A DNA stretch of 64,000 nt from Dietzia aurantiaca (GCF_021033825.1 NZ_JAIFXZ010000002.1:372001-436000), one strand, 5' to 3'; numbered from the stretch's first letter, positions 1 to 8,578 are shown. Numbers and translations are program-made. Notes: generated from the letters alone by a model not told the origin.

Positions 1-2
1 CC

Positions 3-1250
3 GGCGCCGACGACGCGTACGCATCCGCGCTGGACCGCGCCATACTGCTGGACGCATGGGACGCCGACCGCCGCGTGGACGTGGCACTGGAGGGACTGTC
101 CGCCTGCACGGATCGGACACGGCCGCTGTCATCGCTGTCGGTGGGGCAGCGGTACCGGGTGCGACTGGCATGCGTCCTCGGCGCCCGACACGACATACTC
201 CTGCTGGACGAGCCCACCAACCACCTCGACGCGTCCGGGCTGGCGTTCCTGATGGAACGACTGCGGGAACACCCCGGCGCGCTTGGCCTGGCCAGCCACG
301 ACAGGGCCCTGTTGCGCGACGTCGCGACCCACTTTCTGGACCTGGACCCGAGCCAGGATGGCGTACCGCGACTCTACGGGGGCGGTTATGAGGGCTGGAT
401 CGAAGGCCGACGCCGAGAGAGAGTGCGATGGGAACAGACTCACGCGGCACAGGTGGACGAGCACGACCGACTCAGTCGTGCGGCAGAAGACGCGCGTGGG
501 AGACTCCACGATTCGTGGCGTCCCGCCAAGGGGCACGGTCGGCACGAGAGGGCGACACGGGCCGCCGGTGCCGTGCAGGCGTTCAACCGGCGACGTGAGG
601 CACTGGATCGCCACCGGGTGACCGTGCCACCGCCGCCCGCGCGGTTCCTGTGGCCGGAATGGTCGGTGCCCGCCGGACGTGCCGTGCTCACCTGCGTCGA
701 GCCGCGGGTCACCGGCCGACTCACCGCCGCGGTGTCCCTGTCGATCGATACCGGCGACCGAATACTGCTGACCGGCCCGAACGGCGTGGGGAAATCCACC
801 CTGCTGGATCTGCTGACCGGAGAGATCGAACCCGACTCAGGCCGAGTGGATCGACGCCCGGACGCCCGGGTGTCGCTCCTCAGCCAGGAGGTGCCGGGGT
901 GGGATCCGCACCGGACCGGGGTGGAGATCTATCGCGACCACGTGGACCGGCTCGGAGCGACGTCCGCGCCCGGCCTGGTGACCACCGGACTACTCGGCTC
1001 CGACACGGTGGGGACCCCCGTGTCGCGCATGTCGCAGGGACAACAGCGGCGGCTCCACCTGGCACTGTGCCTCGCGGAGAAACCAGATCTGCTGATACTC
1101 GACGAGCCGACCAATCATCTGTCATTCTCCCTGGTCGACGCCCTCACGGCCGCCCTGAGGACTGCGTCGTGTGCCGTCGCCGTAGCCACTCACGACCGGC
1201 AACTGCTTCGCGATCTCAGCGATTGGCCAACGCTCGTGATACGGAGGTAG
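3..1250 (+). CDS. ABC-F family ATPase, 5' end cut by the window edge
   Basis: The reading frame is open from the first bases of the window, so the start and the first Walker A motif lie outside. Seen: first-domain signature LSVGQR and Walker [12 protein letters not shown], a charged linker of about 80 residues, then a second complete ATPase domain with Walker [10 protein letters not shown], signature MSQGQQ and Walker [11 protein letters not shown]. Two soluble ATPase domains with no membrane segments are the mark of ABC-F proteins, which act on the ribosome as translation factors or as antibiotic ribosome-protection proteins. It ends soon after the second H-loop (ATHDR), without a long C-terminal extension. 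The next gene starts 15 bases later and encodes a GyrI-like ligand-binding protein. Which ABC-F subgroup it belongs to cannot be decided here. Confidence 0.9.
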   Translation, partial: GADDAYASALDRAILLDAWDADRRVDVALEGLSACTDRTRPLSSLSVGQRYRVRLACVLGARHDILLLDEPTNHLDASGLAFLMERLREHPGALGLASHDRALLRDVATHFLDLDPSQDGVPRLYGGGYEGWIEGRRRERVRWEQTHAAQVDEHDRLSRAAEDARGRLHDSWRPAKGHGRHERATRAAGAVQAFNRRREALDRHRVTVPPPPARFLWPEWSVPAGRAVLTCVEPRVTGRLTAAVSLSIDTGDRILLTGPNGVGKSTLLDLLTGEIEPDSGRVDRRPDARVSLLSQEVPGWDPHRTGVEIYRDHVDRLGATSAPGLVTTGLLGSDTVGTPVSRMSQGQQRRLHLALCLAEKPDLLILDEPTNHLSFSLVDALTAALRTASCAVAVATHDRQLLRDLSDWPTLVIRR

Positions 1251-1265
1251 CGCTAGGGTCGGTGT

Positions 1266-1919
1266 ATGTCAGGTGACCCCGGGGCCGCGAGTCGGCTCAC
1301 CGCGAACTACGACGTCAAGAAGAACCGTCGGGACCTGTACAGCGGACGAGCGGGCAGGTTCGATGTGGTGGACGTACCCGAGATGAGTTTCCTCATGGCG
1401 GACGGCCACGGCGATCCGAACCTCGCAGACGACTATCGCCGTGCCGTCGAGGCCTTGTATACAACGGCCTATGCGATCCGGGCGGCAGCACGGTCCCGGT
1501 TAGGACGAGTGCACACCGTAGGACCACTCGAGGGCCTCTGGTACGCGGACGATCTCAGTGTGTTCACCGCACGGGACAAAGGCGCATGGCACTGGACCAT
1601 GATGATCTGGCAGCCCGAGTGGATCACCCCGGATGTGGCAGCGTCTGCGTTGGACACGGTGGGTACGAAGAAGATCCCGGGTGTCAAGGATCTCGTACGG
1701 TACGCGACCCTCGTTGAGGGGCCAGCGGTCCAGACGCTCCATGTGGGCCCCTACGACGCCGAGGGCCCGACCATCGCGCGGATACACGATGAGGTCCTGC
1801 CGGGACACGGCATGGTCGCCGCCGGACGTCATCACGAGATCTATCTGTCCGACCCGCGGAAGACACCACCGGATCGCCTTCGCACCATCCTCCGCCAGCC
1901 CGCCAAACCGTCACAGTGA
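1266..1919 (+). CDS. GyrI-like small-molecule-binding domain protein
   Basis: 217 residues. The pattern is that of stand-alone GyrI-like (SOUL/GyrI superfamily) proteins: an N-terminal YDVKKNRRDLYSG stretch, an early strand with the FLMADGHGDP turn, a helix rich in Ala/Arg, then the VGPLEGLWYADDL and MMIWQPEW strands and a second half with LHVGPYDAE, a GyrI-fold hallmark. These domains bind drugs, dyes or other hydrophobic ligands, and some are hydrolases that destroy antibiotics. No DNA-binding domain is present, so it is not an AraC or MerR regulator. The ATG lies 15 bases behind the ABC-F stop, so the two are probably co-transcribed. The ligand is unknown. Confidence 0.8.
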   Translation: MSGDPGAASRLTANYDVKKNRRDLYSGRAGRFDVVDVPEMSFLMADGHGDPNLADDYRRAVEALYTTAYAIRAAARSRLGRVHTVGPLEGLWYADDLSVFTARDKGAWHWTMMIWQPEWITPDVAASALDTVGTKKIPGVKDLVRYATLVEGPAVQTLHVGPYDAEGPTIARIHDEVLPGHGMVAAGRHHEIYLSDPRKTPPDRLRTILRQPAKPSQ

Positions 1920-2013
1920 CGTTTCTAGGACGGCCAAGGGACCAGACGTTACAACCCGGGGAACCGTGGGCAATTCGCCACCACCGAACCCGACAGCCGG
2001 ATACCGTAGCGCC

Positions 2014-2928
2014 GTGAGCCACCCCGACAGCGCCATACTTCAGAGCACCGGACTGCGAGGCGTCTCGGTCGGACATTGGTCGGAACACGCCGCCCGAACC
2101 GGGTGCACCGTTCTGATCCTTCCCGAAGGGACAGTCGCGTCCCGCGAGGTCCGAGGCGGCGCGCCGGCCACCCGGGACCTCGACGCGCTGGCTCCGGACA
2201 AGGCCGTGAACTCAACCGACGCCGTCGTACTCACGGGCGGCTCGGCATTCGGACTGGCCGCAGCCGACGGGGTGATGCGATTTCTCGAGGCCGCCGGCCG
2301 CGGTGTGCCGACACCCGGCGGTCGCGTGCCCATCGTTCCGACACTGGCGTTGTTCGACCTCGGAATCGGAGATGCCTCCGTGCGGCCGAGCGCAGACAAC
2401 GCGTTCACGGCCGCCCAGGCGGCTTCGGGTCCGGAGTTCGAAGTCGGCCAGATCGGCGCAGGTAGCGGCGCGTTGACGTCCTGGTGGCGTGGCCGCGACG
2501 CGGCCCGCCCGGGCGGGCTCCGGTATGCGGAGACCACTCTCGGAGAGGTCGTGGTGGGCGCATGGTGCGCGGTCAACGCGTTCGGGGACATCGACCACGG
2601 AGGTGACGCCGAGGTCGACCTGTCGGCCGTAGCCGACCTGGCGCCACCATTCAACTTCGGCAGCGAGCGAACCCACACGACCATCGGCGCGGTGGTGACG
2701 AACGCCCGGCTCGACAAGACGGCGTGCTACGTCATGGCACAGGGCGCGCACGACGGACTGTCACGCGCGCTCACGCCGCCGCACACGCGGTACGACGGTG
2801 ACGCATTCATCGCTGCGGCAACTGGCGAGGTACCGGCAGATGTCGACACGGTCCGACTGATGGCCCTGGACGCGGTGAGCCGGGCCATTCGAAGCGCGGG
2901 AACGCAACCCGCATCGCTCCAGGTCTGA
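2014..2928 (+). CDS. P1 family peptidase (S58, DmpA-like aminopeptidase/esterase)
   Basis: 304 residues from a GTG. The frame is open upstream, but homology to the family begins at SAILQSTGLRGVSVGHWS. Family features seen: GCTVLILPEG, the glycine-rich VLTGGSAFGLAAADGV, and the HTTIGAVVTNA segment that carries the Thr nucleophile created by self-cleavage in S58 enzymes. They are followed by GLSRALTPPHT and DGDAFIAAATGEV. The family forms N-terminal nucleophile hydrolases acting on N-terminal or beta-amino acid peptides, and mycobacteria carry a similar protein (Rv1333). The following DUF309 gene has its own upstream region of about 100 bases. Confidence 0.88.
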   Translation: MSHPDSAILQSTGLRGVSVGHWSEHAARTGCTVLILPEGTVASREVRGGAPATRDLDALAPDKAVNSTDAVVLTGGSAFGLAAADGVMRFLEAAGRGVPTPGGRVPIVPTLALFDLGIGDASVRPSADNAFTAAQAASGPEFEVGQIGAGSGALTSWWRGRDAARPGGLRYAETTLGEVVVGAWCAVNAFGDIDHGGDAEVDLSAVADLAPPFNFGSERTHTTIGAVVTNARLDKTACYVMAQGAHDGLSRALTPPHTRYDGDAFIAAATGEVPADVDTVRLMALDAVSRAIRSAGTQPASLQV

Positions 2929-2950
2929 CGTACCCCAAGTGCCGATAATC

Positions 2951-2961
2951 TACATTATGTA
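2951..2961. promoter_or_regulatory. AT-rich 11-base palindrome upstream of DUF309 gene
   Basis: TACATTATGTA is a perfect inverted repeat in an otherwise very GC-rich 98-base gap. It sits about 65 bases before the DUF309 start. It could be an operator or overlap a -10 element. The assignment is inference. Confidence 0.25.
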
Positions 2962-3026
2962 AAGTACACCCAGCGCGCCCCTCCGGGCATCTACCGAGCC
3001 GCTGCATCAGGTGGGACGATGAGGTC

Positions 3027-3530
3027 ATGCGCACCTCTGACGGCACCGAACGCGATCGTGACGCCGACGGTCGCGCGCGTAACTCACGTCCCCGCGACGA
3101 GCTCGGTCGCCCCCTGCCGCCAGGAAGCGTCGGGGTCGAGCGCATTCCCGAAGATCTTGATCTAACGCCCGCCGAATCGTTGGTGTGGGCGCAGGACCTG
3201 TTGAACCGGGGCCTCGCCTTCAACGCGCACGAAGTACTCGAAGGCGCCTGGAAAAGCTGCCCCGACGACGAACGCATGCTCTGGCAGGGTCTGGCCCAAC
3301 TGGCCGTCGGCATCACCCACATCCAGCGCGGCAACACCAAAGGCGCGTTGACGCTACTCGAACGTGCGGCCGAGCGTATCGGCCACGGTAATGGCCCCGC
3401 ACCTCACGGAATCGATACGACAGGACTCATCTCCTACGCCGACGAGCTCGGTGCCGAGGTTCGGCGCGGCGCCGATCCTTCACCCGCACGGCTCAAACCG
3501 CGCCTGGTCGACCAGCCCACCGAGATCTGA
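3027..3530 (+). CDS. DUF309 domain protein
   Basis: 167 residues. After a hydrophilic N-terminus of about 50 residues comes the DUF309 helical core: a stretch around residues 60-80 with NRGLAFNAHEVLEGAWK, then LAQLAVGITHIQRGN and LLERAAERI. The family is an all-helical fold containing the conserved HEVLE-W signature. Its biochemical function is not established. The start ATG is preceded by a plausible but weak Shine-Dalgarno. It is convergent with the small membrane protein gene downstream, with a short hairpin in the gap. Confidence 0.85.
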   Translation: MRTSDGTERDRDADGRARNSRPRDELGRPLPPGSVGVERIPEDLDLTPAESLVWAQDLLNRGLAFNAHEVLEGAWKSCPDDERMLWQGLAQLAVGITHIQRGNTKGALTLLERAAERIGHGNGPAPHGIDTTGLISYADELGAEVRRGADPSPARLKPRLVDQPTEI

Positions 3531-3564
3531 CACGTTCGCTATGGACGCCGCGCGTTCAGGCTCG

Positions 3565-3582
3565 CTCGGCTAGGGCGCCGAG
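3565..3582. terminator. Short hairpin between convergent genes
   Basis: CTCGGC / GCCGAG, a 6-base stem with a 6-base loop, ends two bases before the stop codon of the minus-strand gene at 3584. It is weak, with no T-run. Confidence 0.3.
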
Positions 3583-3583
3583 T

Positions 3584-3952
3584 TCATGGTCGAGCGGGGC
3601 CCCCCGGGTACCGCGCAATGCGGTTGATCCACCGCCGGAACTGCGGCTCCACTACTGCGAAGACCGCAACAAGCGGCGACAGCATCGCTCCGATCACCGC
3701 TCGAGTGGGGTCACCGGCAATCGCTTCCGCGACCACGGCAATCGCCCCGAACAGCAGGTAAGTCACAGCAGCAAAGACCGCCGGCTCCTGACGGAACTTG
3801 GTCCCCCGCCAGATAGCGCCGAGCACAGCGAGCGCCAGACACAGGTACAACGATGCCGAAGCCCAGTCATTCGGTGCGGTCGTCACCAACCGGCCCACGT
3901 ACACAAGGCTCCAGGTGGCCAAGACGAGGTTGACGGCGAGGTTGAACTTCAC
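3584..3952 (-). CDS. Small integral membrane protein, function unknown
   Basis: 122 residues with three or four predicted transmembrane stretches: about residues 4-22 (LAVNLVLATWSLVYVG), 33-48 (LYLCLALAVLGAIW), 57-77 (AVFAAVTYLLFGAIAVVAE) and 85-103 (VIGAMLSPLVAVFAVV). The C-terminus is short and basic. No family is recognised. Its N-terminal MKFNLAVNL has a weak positive-inside signal. It is convergent with the DUF309 gene, and upstream lies a 225-base stretch without a recognisable gene and then a decayed gene. It could be a remnant of a larger locus. Confidence 0.6.
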   Translation of the reverse strand: MKFNLAVNLVLATWSLVYVGRLVTTAPNDWASASLYLCLALAVLGAIWRGTKFRQEPAVFAAVTYLLFGAIAVVAEAIAGDPTRAVIGAMLSPLVAVFAVVEPQFRRWINRIARYPGGPARP

Positions 3953-4177
3953 CCCACCGTGATATCAGTCCGGGCCTTATCGCGCCCTCGCACTCGGCCT
4001 TCTGTCCCAACTGGGAGCAATAGATACAATCGCGGCTACACGCACCGATACGCCGCGTCACCACTCCCCGTCCTCGACGAGGTCGCCACCGGCGTCCTTG
4101 AGGTGGATAACGGTGTCCGGGTCCAGAGATCTCCTGCGCCGTCCTGGCTCTCTGTCCACGACTTCAGAGCGGCGGAG

Positions 4178-4709
4178 GTCAGACCCACGGCCCGGAGCTG
4201 CACCACTCCGTATTTCTCTGAGCCCGAGACCTGAGCTTAGACGGTTGCTCCGCGACCGAGTGGGACGGCGACGCATTGCCGGATGTGCCCGTCAGCGGAG
4301 TTGATGCCGTCGAGCCAGGGTTCACCGGGCAAGACAGCGTAATTCCGGGGGCTCTGGGAAAGCGCGTCGTCCCAGGCTTCCCCGCTGATCGCACACACCG
4401 CTCCGGTTCCCACCTGCCCGGATCCTGGTGCGCGAGCCGCGGGCTCGTCACTGTGCAGCGAGATCCACAGTGCCTCTCGCTGGTAGAGGGGCAACATCAC
4501 GGCCTCGAGCGAGTCATTCTGCGGGTGCGGTCCCAGGGTAGTCCGCCACTCGGCGCAGCGGGAACGGCCCGAGGCCCGGTGGGAGACTGTGCAGGCCCGA
4601 CTCGGGGATGCGGAGGGTGCGCTGACAGCTCACCCGCACCGGTCCCAGGGCGATTACATCGTGGTGTACCCGGACGGTCCACCTCGGCGTTGTAGCTCCA
4701 TTTCGTCAC
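4178..4709 (-). pseudogene. Multiply disrupted gene: PLYQREALW-containing hypothetical protein
   Basis: Reading the minus strand from the GTG at 4709, three frames together spell one plausible protein. Segment 1 is MTKWSYNAEV. A one-base shift near 4678-4680 leads into segment 2, with VRVHHDVIALGPVRV then TLRIPESGLHSLPPGLGPF and LRRVADYPG. That frame hits TGA at 4514-4516. A second one-base shift near 4502 leads into segment 3, with MLPLYQREALWISL, SGEAWDDAL, PGEPWLDGI and IRQCVAVPLG. It meets TAA at 4237-4239, and the same frame then continues AQVSGSEKYGVVQL. I recall intact bacterial proteins with the same order (LPPGLG-FP, then MYQREALW, then PWLDGI, RQFVAVPLG and VEAQVTG), so TAA appears to replace a Glu codon. 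At least two frameshifts and two nonsense changes point to an old pseudogene. The original function is unknown. Confidence 0.72.
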
Positions 4710-4740
4710 CGCATCTCAACTACCGGGGTACGACAGAGTG

Positions 4741-5175
4741 TCACATCGGCGAGAGCACGAACACCGGGATCTCACGATCGGTCTTGGCCTGGTAGACCGC
4801 ATAGTCGGGAAACGCCTCCACCGCCCGCTTCCACCAGCCGGCCTTCTCCTCCCCTGTCACCTCGCGGGCACGCATGTCCTGCCTCACGGGGCCGTCCTGG
4901 AGCTCGACGTGTGGCTCTGCCTTGACGTTGAAGTACCAGACCGGGTGCTTGGGCGCCCCACCCATGGACGCGACGATCGCGTACTCGCCGTCGTGCTCGA
5001 CTCGCATCAGCGGGCTCTTTCGCAGTTTGCCGCTCTTGGCCCCCTTGGTGGTCAGAAGAACAACGGGCCGCCCCTGGAGGCTGGTGCCCTCGGTGCCGCC
5101 GGACGACTCGATCAGTTCGGCCTGATCAGCGGCCCACGTGCTCGGACTCGGCTCGTACTCCCCGTGAAGTGGCAT
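4741..5175 (-). CDS. Nitroreductase-family deazaflavin-dependent oxidoreductase (Ddn-like)
   Basis: 144 residues from the ATG at 5175 ([12 protein letters not shown]). A GTG eight codons upstream is in frame but lies outside the family similarity. Family features: the split-barrel core with [22 protein letters not shown], the [20 protein letters not shown] strand-loop that contacts the deazaflavin ring in Ddn, and the C-terminal [24 protein letters not shown]. Such proteins use F420H2 to reduce quinones or nitro compounds. Corynebacteriales usually carry several copies, and a second one lies at 10975. It appears monocistronic. Confidence 0.9.
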   Translation of the reverse strand: MPLHGEYEPSPSTWAADQAELIESSGGTEGTSLQGRPVVLLTTKGAKSGKLRKSPLMRVEHDGEYAIVASMGGAPKHPVWYFNVKAEPHVELQDGPVRQDMRAREVTGEEKAGWWKRAVEAFPDYAVYQAKTDREIPVFVLSPM

Positions 5176-5225
5176 GGCGCCAGTATGGCACCGCACCACC
5201 CGGCGTCACCAGGGCCGCGACTCAT

Positions 5226-5762
5226 TCAGACCACGTCGAACGGCGCCGCGTAGCGGAACAGCCCGGAGTGGCCGCGGTAGGTGGTGAGGGCGCGAACCTG
5301 GAAATAGTCGCCCCAAGCCGGGTCCGGCGACTCGACGCCGAAGGCGACGGCCGGCGCGAAGCCGAAACGCCCGTAGTAGGCCGGATCGCCGAGCAACCCG
5401 ACCAGCGGCTCGCCGAGCGCGTCCGCCGCGCCCAGGACCGCGTGCATGAGCGCAGCACCGATTCCGGACCGTTGCAGTTCCGGCTCGACACTCAGCGGCC
5501 CCAGACCGATCGCGGGCACGCCACCGACGAACGCCCTCGATCCGACCACATGGCCCACGACGCGCCCCGCCGTCTCCGCCACCAGTGACAGTTCCGGGAT
5601 CCAGCCCTCGTCCTCACGAAGTCGGTCGATGAGGTTCACCTCCCCAGGTGGCCCGCCCGGCTCGACCGGCGGCGCGCTGTGTTCGGCAGCGCGAAACGCC
5701 GCCGCGGTGACATCCCTGATGGCAACGGCGTCGCCGCGGTGTTCCCTGCGGATGAGTGTCAT
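5226..5762 (-). CDS. GNAT family N-acetyltransferase (YhbS-like)
   Basis: 178 residues. The ATG at 5762 is chosen because a strong GGGGGAGG Shine-Dalgarno precedes it on the minus strand. The open frame runs much farther upstream but that part is antisense to the SDR gene. Motifs: IRDVTAAAFRAAEHS at the N-terminus, LSLVAE and VVGHVVGSRAF, then the acetyl-CoA pyrophosphate loop ELQRSGIGAALMHAVL, and DPAYYGRFGFAPA near the end. This pattern matches the YhbS-type GNAT group, whose substrates are mostly unknown. It is divergent from the SDR gene across a 177-base gap. Confidence 0.88.
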   Translation of the reverse strand: MTLIRREHRGDAVAIRDVTAAAFRAAEHSAPPVEPGGPPGEVNLIDRLREDEGWIPELSLVAETAGRVVGHVVGSRAFVGGVPAIGLGPLSVEPELQRSGIGAALMHAVLGAADALGEPLVGLLGDPAYYGRFGFAPAVAFGVESPDPAWGDYFQVRALTTYRGHSGLFRYAAPFDVV

Positions 5763-5939
5763 AGCCTCCCCCTCTCCCCTGCGTTCTTCGGCAGTCACAC
5801 GGCCCGGTGCACGACCACCGGGATCTCGCGATCCGTCCAATGTGACCCCCGGGCGCCCGTTCAGTGTAGTGCTCGACCAGTTGCAAGGGGATCGAACCAC
5901 CGTAGGGTCGGCTGTGTAGAAGCACCGAGAGGAGCAGCG

Positions 5940-6857
5940 ATGACGCGACCGAACACCGCAGCCGACAGTGATCAACTGACGTTTCAGAACCCCGTCACGC
6001 GCTATTCGACGGTGGAACCGCCCATCCAGCACCAGCCGGAGCCCGGACTGGACGCCGAACTGGAGCCGAAGGCCGATCACGGCGAGTCCTCCTACCGCGG
6101 AACCGGAAGACTTAACGGACGTAAAGCGCTCATCACCGGCGGGGACTCGGGTATCGGAGCGGCAGTCGCCATCGCCTTCGCGCGGGAGGGCGCGGACGTG
6201 GCACTCAACTACCTCCCCGACGAACACGCCGACGCGGACAGGATCCGCGAGATCATCGAACGAGAGGGCCGCACGGCCGTGCTCCTGCCGGGCGACCTGA
6301 CCGACAAGGCGCTGTGCGCCTCGGTCGTCAGCGACGCCGTCGACGCTCTCGGCGGTCTGGACATCCTCGTCAACAACGCCGGCAAACAGGTCGTCGCGCC
6401 AAGCCTCGAGGAGTTGCCCGACGAGCAACTGACCGATACGTACGCGGTCAACATCCTGGCGATGTTCCGGATCACCAAGGCGGCGCTCGCGCACCTGACA
6501 CCCGGTTCCACGATCATCAACACGACCTCGATCGAGGCCTATCAGCCGGCACCCAACCTGCTGGACTACGCGTCCGCCAAGGCGGCCATCAACAACTTCA
6601 CCAAGGGGCTGGCCCAGCAGCTCGCGACCAAGGGCATCCGGGTCAACGCGGTCGCGCCCGGCCCCATCTGGACCCCACTACAGGTGTCGGACGGACAGGA
6701 GAAGGAGGATCTTCCGAAGTTCGACCAGGTCTCCCCCATGGGCCGTGCGGGCCAGCCGACCGAGCTCGCACCGGCGTATGTCTTTTTCACCTCATCGGAG
6801 TCGAGCTACGTGATCGGCGAGACGTTGCACGTCAACGGCGGCATGCCCACACCCTGA
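5940..6857 (+). CDS. SDR family NAD(P)-dependent oxidoreductase (YghA/general stress type)
   Basis: 305 residues from an ATG behind GAGAGGAGC. About 55 N-terminal residues precede the Rossmann fold, as in the YghA/YdaD group. Motifs: cofactor loop TGGDSGIGAAV, DILVNNAG, IINTTSIEAY with the catalytic Ser, YASAKAAI (catalytic Tyr and Lys, YxxxK), and the PGPIWTPL active-site lid. It ends GETLHVNGGMPTP, typical of a complete SDR. Members are often induced by general stress. The substrate cannot be told. A 48-codon gene follows 43 bases later with its own ribosome-binding site. Confidence 0.92.
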   Translation: MTRPNTAADSDQLTFQNPVTRYSTVEPPIQHQPEPGLDAELEPKADHGESSYRGTGRLNGRKALITGGDSGIGAAVAIAFAREGADVALNYLPDEHADADRIREIIEREGRTAVLLPGDLTDKALCASVVSDAVDALGGLDILVNNAGKQVVAPSLEELPDEQLTDTYAVNILAMFRITKAALAHLTPGSTIINTTSIEAYQPAPNLLDYASAKAAINNFTKGLAQQLATKGIRVNAVAPGPIWTPLQVSDGQEKEDLPKFDQVSPMGRAGQPTELAPAYVFFTSSESSYVIGETLHVNGGMPTP

Positions 6858-6900
6858 CCAACGGACTACGGTAGGTCTCGACCCGAAGGAGTATCCAGGC

Positions 6901-7047
6901 ATGACGTCAGAATCGACCACCACGACGGACCACGACGAGATTCCCGCCTGGGTCGACAAGTTCGAGTCCCAGAATCTCGCGCTGCTCTACCAGGACCACA
7001 AGTCCGACGGCGAGGGCAGCACCTTCTTCAAGCTCGTCAACCGCTGA
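6901..7047 (+). CDS. Small acidic protein of 48 residues, unknown
   Basis: ATG behind a good GAAGGAG site about 9 bases upstream, with TGA at 7045-7047. The product begins MTSESTTTTDHDEIPAW and ends with STFFKLVNR. It is acidic and soluble, with a Thr/Asp-rich head and an aromatic-containing body (VDKFESQNLALLYQDHK). No family is recognised. Support comes from the ribosome-binding site, the codon pattern and the strong hairpin just after the stop. It is probably in the transcript of the preceding SDR gene. Confidence 0.55.
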   Translation: MTSESTTTTDHDEIPAWVDKFESQNLALLYQDHKSDGEGSTFFKLVNR

Positions 7048-7064
7048 CCGGCACTGACAGGTCG

Positions 7065-7087
7065 GTCGGGCCGATCGTCGGCCCGAC
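7065..7087. terminator. Hairpin terminator after the 48-codon gene
   Basis: A perfect 10-base stem, GTCGGGCCGA / TCGGCCCGAC, with a TCG loop, 17 bases after the stop. There is no T-run, as is usual in this genome. Confidence 0.65.
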
Positions 7088-7138
7088 TGGCCGCACGTTC
7101 CCGCCGCCCTCGGACGCCGGGGCCGCCCACCGACCCGG

Positions 7139-8578
7139 GTGGCCGCGGTGAGTCAGCACTTCGATTCCGCGGCCGCACTCGCCCCCATCGCCCTGGTGCT
7201 GGCGCTGTTGGCCCTCCGGGTGCCGTCCCTCGTCGCCGGGGCGGCCGGACTCGGCGGCACGGTCCTCGCCGCCGTCGCGGTGTTCCGCCCGACCGCCGAC
7301 CAGATCTCCATATCCTTCGGCCAGATGGGACCGACCGTCCTGGAGGTCGCCCTCATTCTGCTCGGCGGCGTCATGCTCTCCGTGGTCATGTCGCGGGCCG
7401 GAGCGCAGGAACGCATCGCCGGATGGCTGGAAAGGGTCGAGCCCGGGCCCGACCGGATCGTGACGATCCTTCTGCTGGTCTTCGGACTGACACCGTTCAT
7501 GGAGTCCGTCACCGGCTTCGGACTGGGCGTGGTGATCACCGCACCGCTGCTCGTCCGTATGGGGCTCGGGCCGGTCAAGGCGGTCGTCACCGGCCTGCTC
7601 GGACTGGTCCTCGTCCCGTGGGGCTCACTGGCCCCGGGCACCCTGGTGGCCGCCGAACTCGGTGGGCAGGGCTTCGTGGAGCTGGGCTACCGGTCAGCAC
7701 TGCTGACCCTGCCGGTGCTCGTCGTGAGCATGATCGGCGTCCTCGTGGTGCTCGGCCGCCGCCCCACCGTGTGGCTGGTTGGTCTGGCCGCGGCGGTCAT
7801 CCTCACCCAGTGGATCGCGCTGGTCGGTGCCAATCTGTTCGTCGGGGCTCCGCCCGCAGGGATCATCGCCTCTCTTGCGGTCACCGTGCTCCTTCTCGGC
7901 ATCTCGCGGGTCCGCCACGGCGCGCTCCCGGCGGTCGATCGTGCCCTCGTGCGGGCCGTGGTCCCCTATCTCATCCTGCTCACCGGCATCCTCGGCACGA
8001 GCGCGGCGATCGGGTTGGCCGGCTCCCCGCCGGCGCTCGAGTGGCTCGCCGGCCCCGCGGTGTGGATCAACATCGCGGCGCTGATCGCGATCAGCACGTC
8101 GGGTGTTCCTCGACCCGCCGTCGTCCCGTTGGTCCGCGAGGCGCTGCGGACGTGGGCGACCGTCGCCGGCAACGCGGTGGTGTTCATGCTGATCGGCGTG
8201 GTGATGGCCGCGACCGGGATGGCCGGCCACCTCGCGTCCCTGGCGACCGGCGCGGGCGATGTCTTCGTGGCCCTGATCCCGGCGATCGGCGCTCTCGGCG
8301 GGTACCTCACCGGCTCCAACACCGGCGCGGCCGCGATGTTCTCCGCCGCCACGACCGGCGCGGCCGCGAGCCTGGGAGCAGATCCCCTCACCGCCCTCGC
8401 GGGTCAGAACGTCGCGGGGTCGTACGCCATCATCGTCTCGCCGCCGCGCGTCGCGTTGGCGGTGGGCGTGGTCATGGCCGGCCGATCACGACTTCCCGGT
8501 GCGGCGACCCGGGCGCTGGCCACCGCCGTCGTGTGCGCGACGGCCCTCCTGGGTGCGGCCGTGGCCGTGTCGGCGTGA
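7139..8578 (+). CDS. L-lactate permease-like transporter (LctP family)
   Basis: 479 residues, almost entirely hydrophobic, with about 12-14 membrane segments. It contains FGLTPFMESVTGFGLGVVI, matching the E-S-x-x-G-F-G signature of the lactate/glycolate permease family, and LVPWGSLAPGTLVAAEL. It ends with a GSNTGAAAMFSAATTGAA segment and a last helix. LctP carriers are proton symporters for lactate or glycolate. The assignment to the family is firm, the substrate is not. The start is uncertain: GTG at 7139 or GTG at 7148, neither with a clear Shine-Dalgarno. It is slightly shorter than typical LctP (about 530-550 residues). Confidence 0.82.
   Translation: MAAVSQHFDSAAALAPIALVLALLALRVPSLVAGAAGLGGTVLAAVAVFRPTADQISISFGQMGPTVLEVALILLGGVMLSVVMSRAGAQERIAGWLERVEPGPDRIVTILLLVFGLTPFMESVTGFGLGVVITAPLLVRMGLGPVKAVVTGLLGLVLVPWGSLAPGTLVAAELGGQGFVELGYRSALLTLPVLVVSMIGVLVVLGRRPTVWLVGLAAAVILTQWIALVGANLFVGAPPAGIIASLAVTVLLLGISRVRHGALPAVDRALVRAVVPYLILLTGILGTSAAIGLAGSPPALEWLAGPAVWINIAALIAISTSGVPRPAVVPLVREALRTWATVAGNAVVFMLIGVVMAATGMAGHLASLATGAGDVFVALIPAIGALGGYLTGSNTGAAAMFSAATTGAAASLGADPLTALAGQNVAGSYAIIVSPPRVALAVGVVMAGRSRLPGAATRALATAVVCATALLGAAVAVSA

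Noticed and set aside
4058-4276. Minus-strand ORF of 72 codons ending VIHLKDAGGDLVEDGEW
   Set aside because: No ribosome-binding site or recognised family. It could be the frameshifted tail of the pseudogene or a shadow, and I cannot decide.
5763-6494. Upstream extension of the GNAT gene (minus strand) by about 240 codons
   Set aside because: This part is antisense to the SDR gene and has no motifs, while a strong Shine-Dalgarno fixes the start at 5762.
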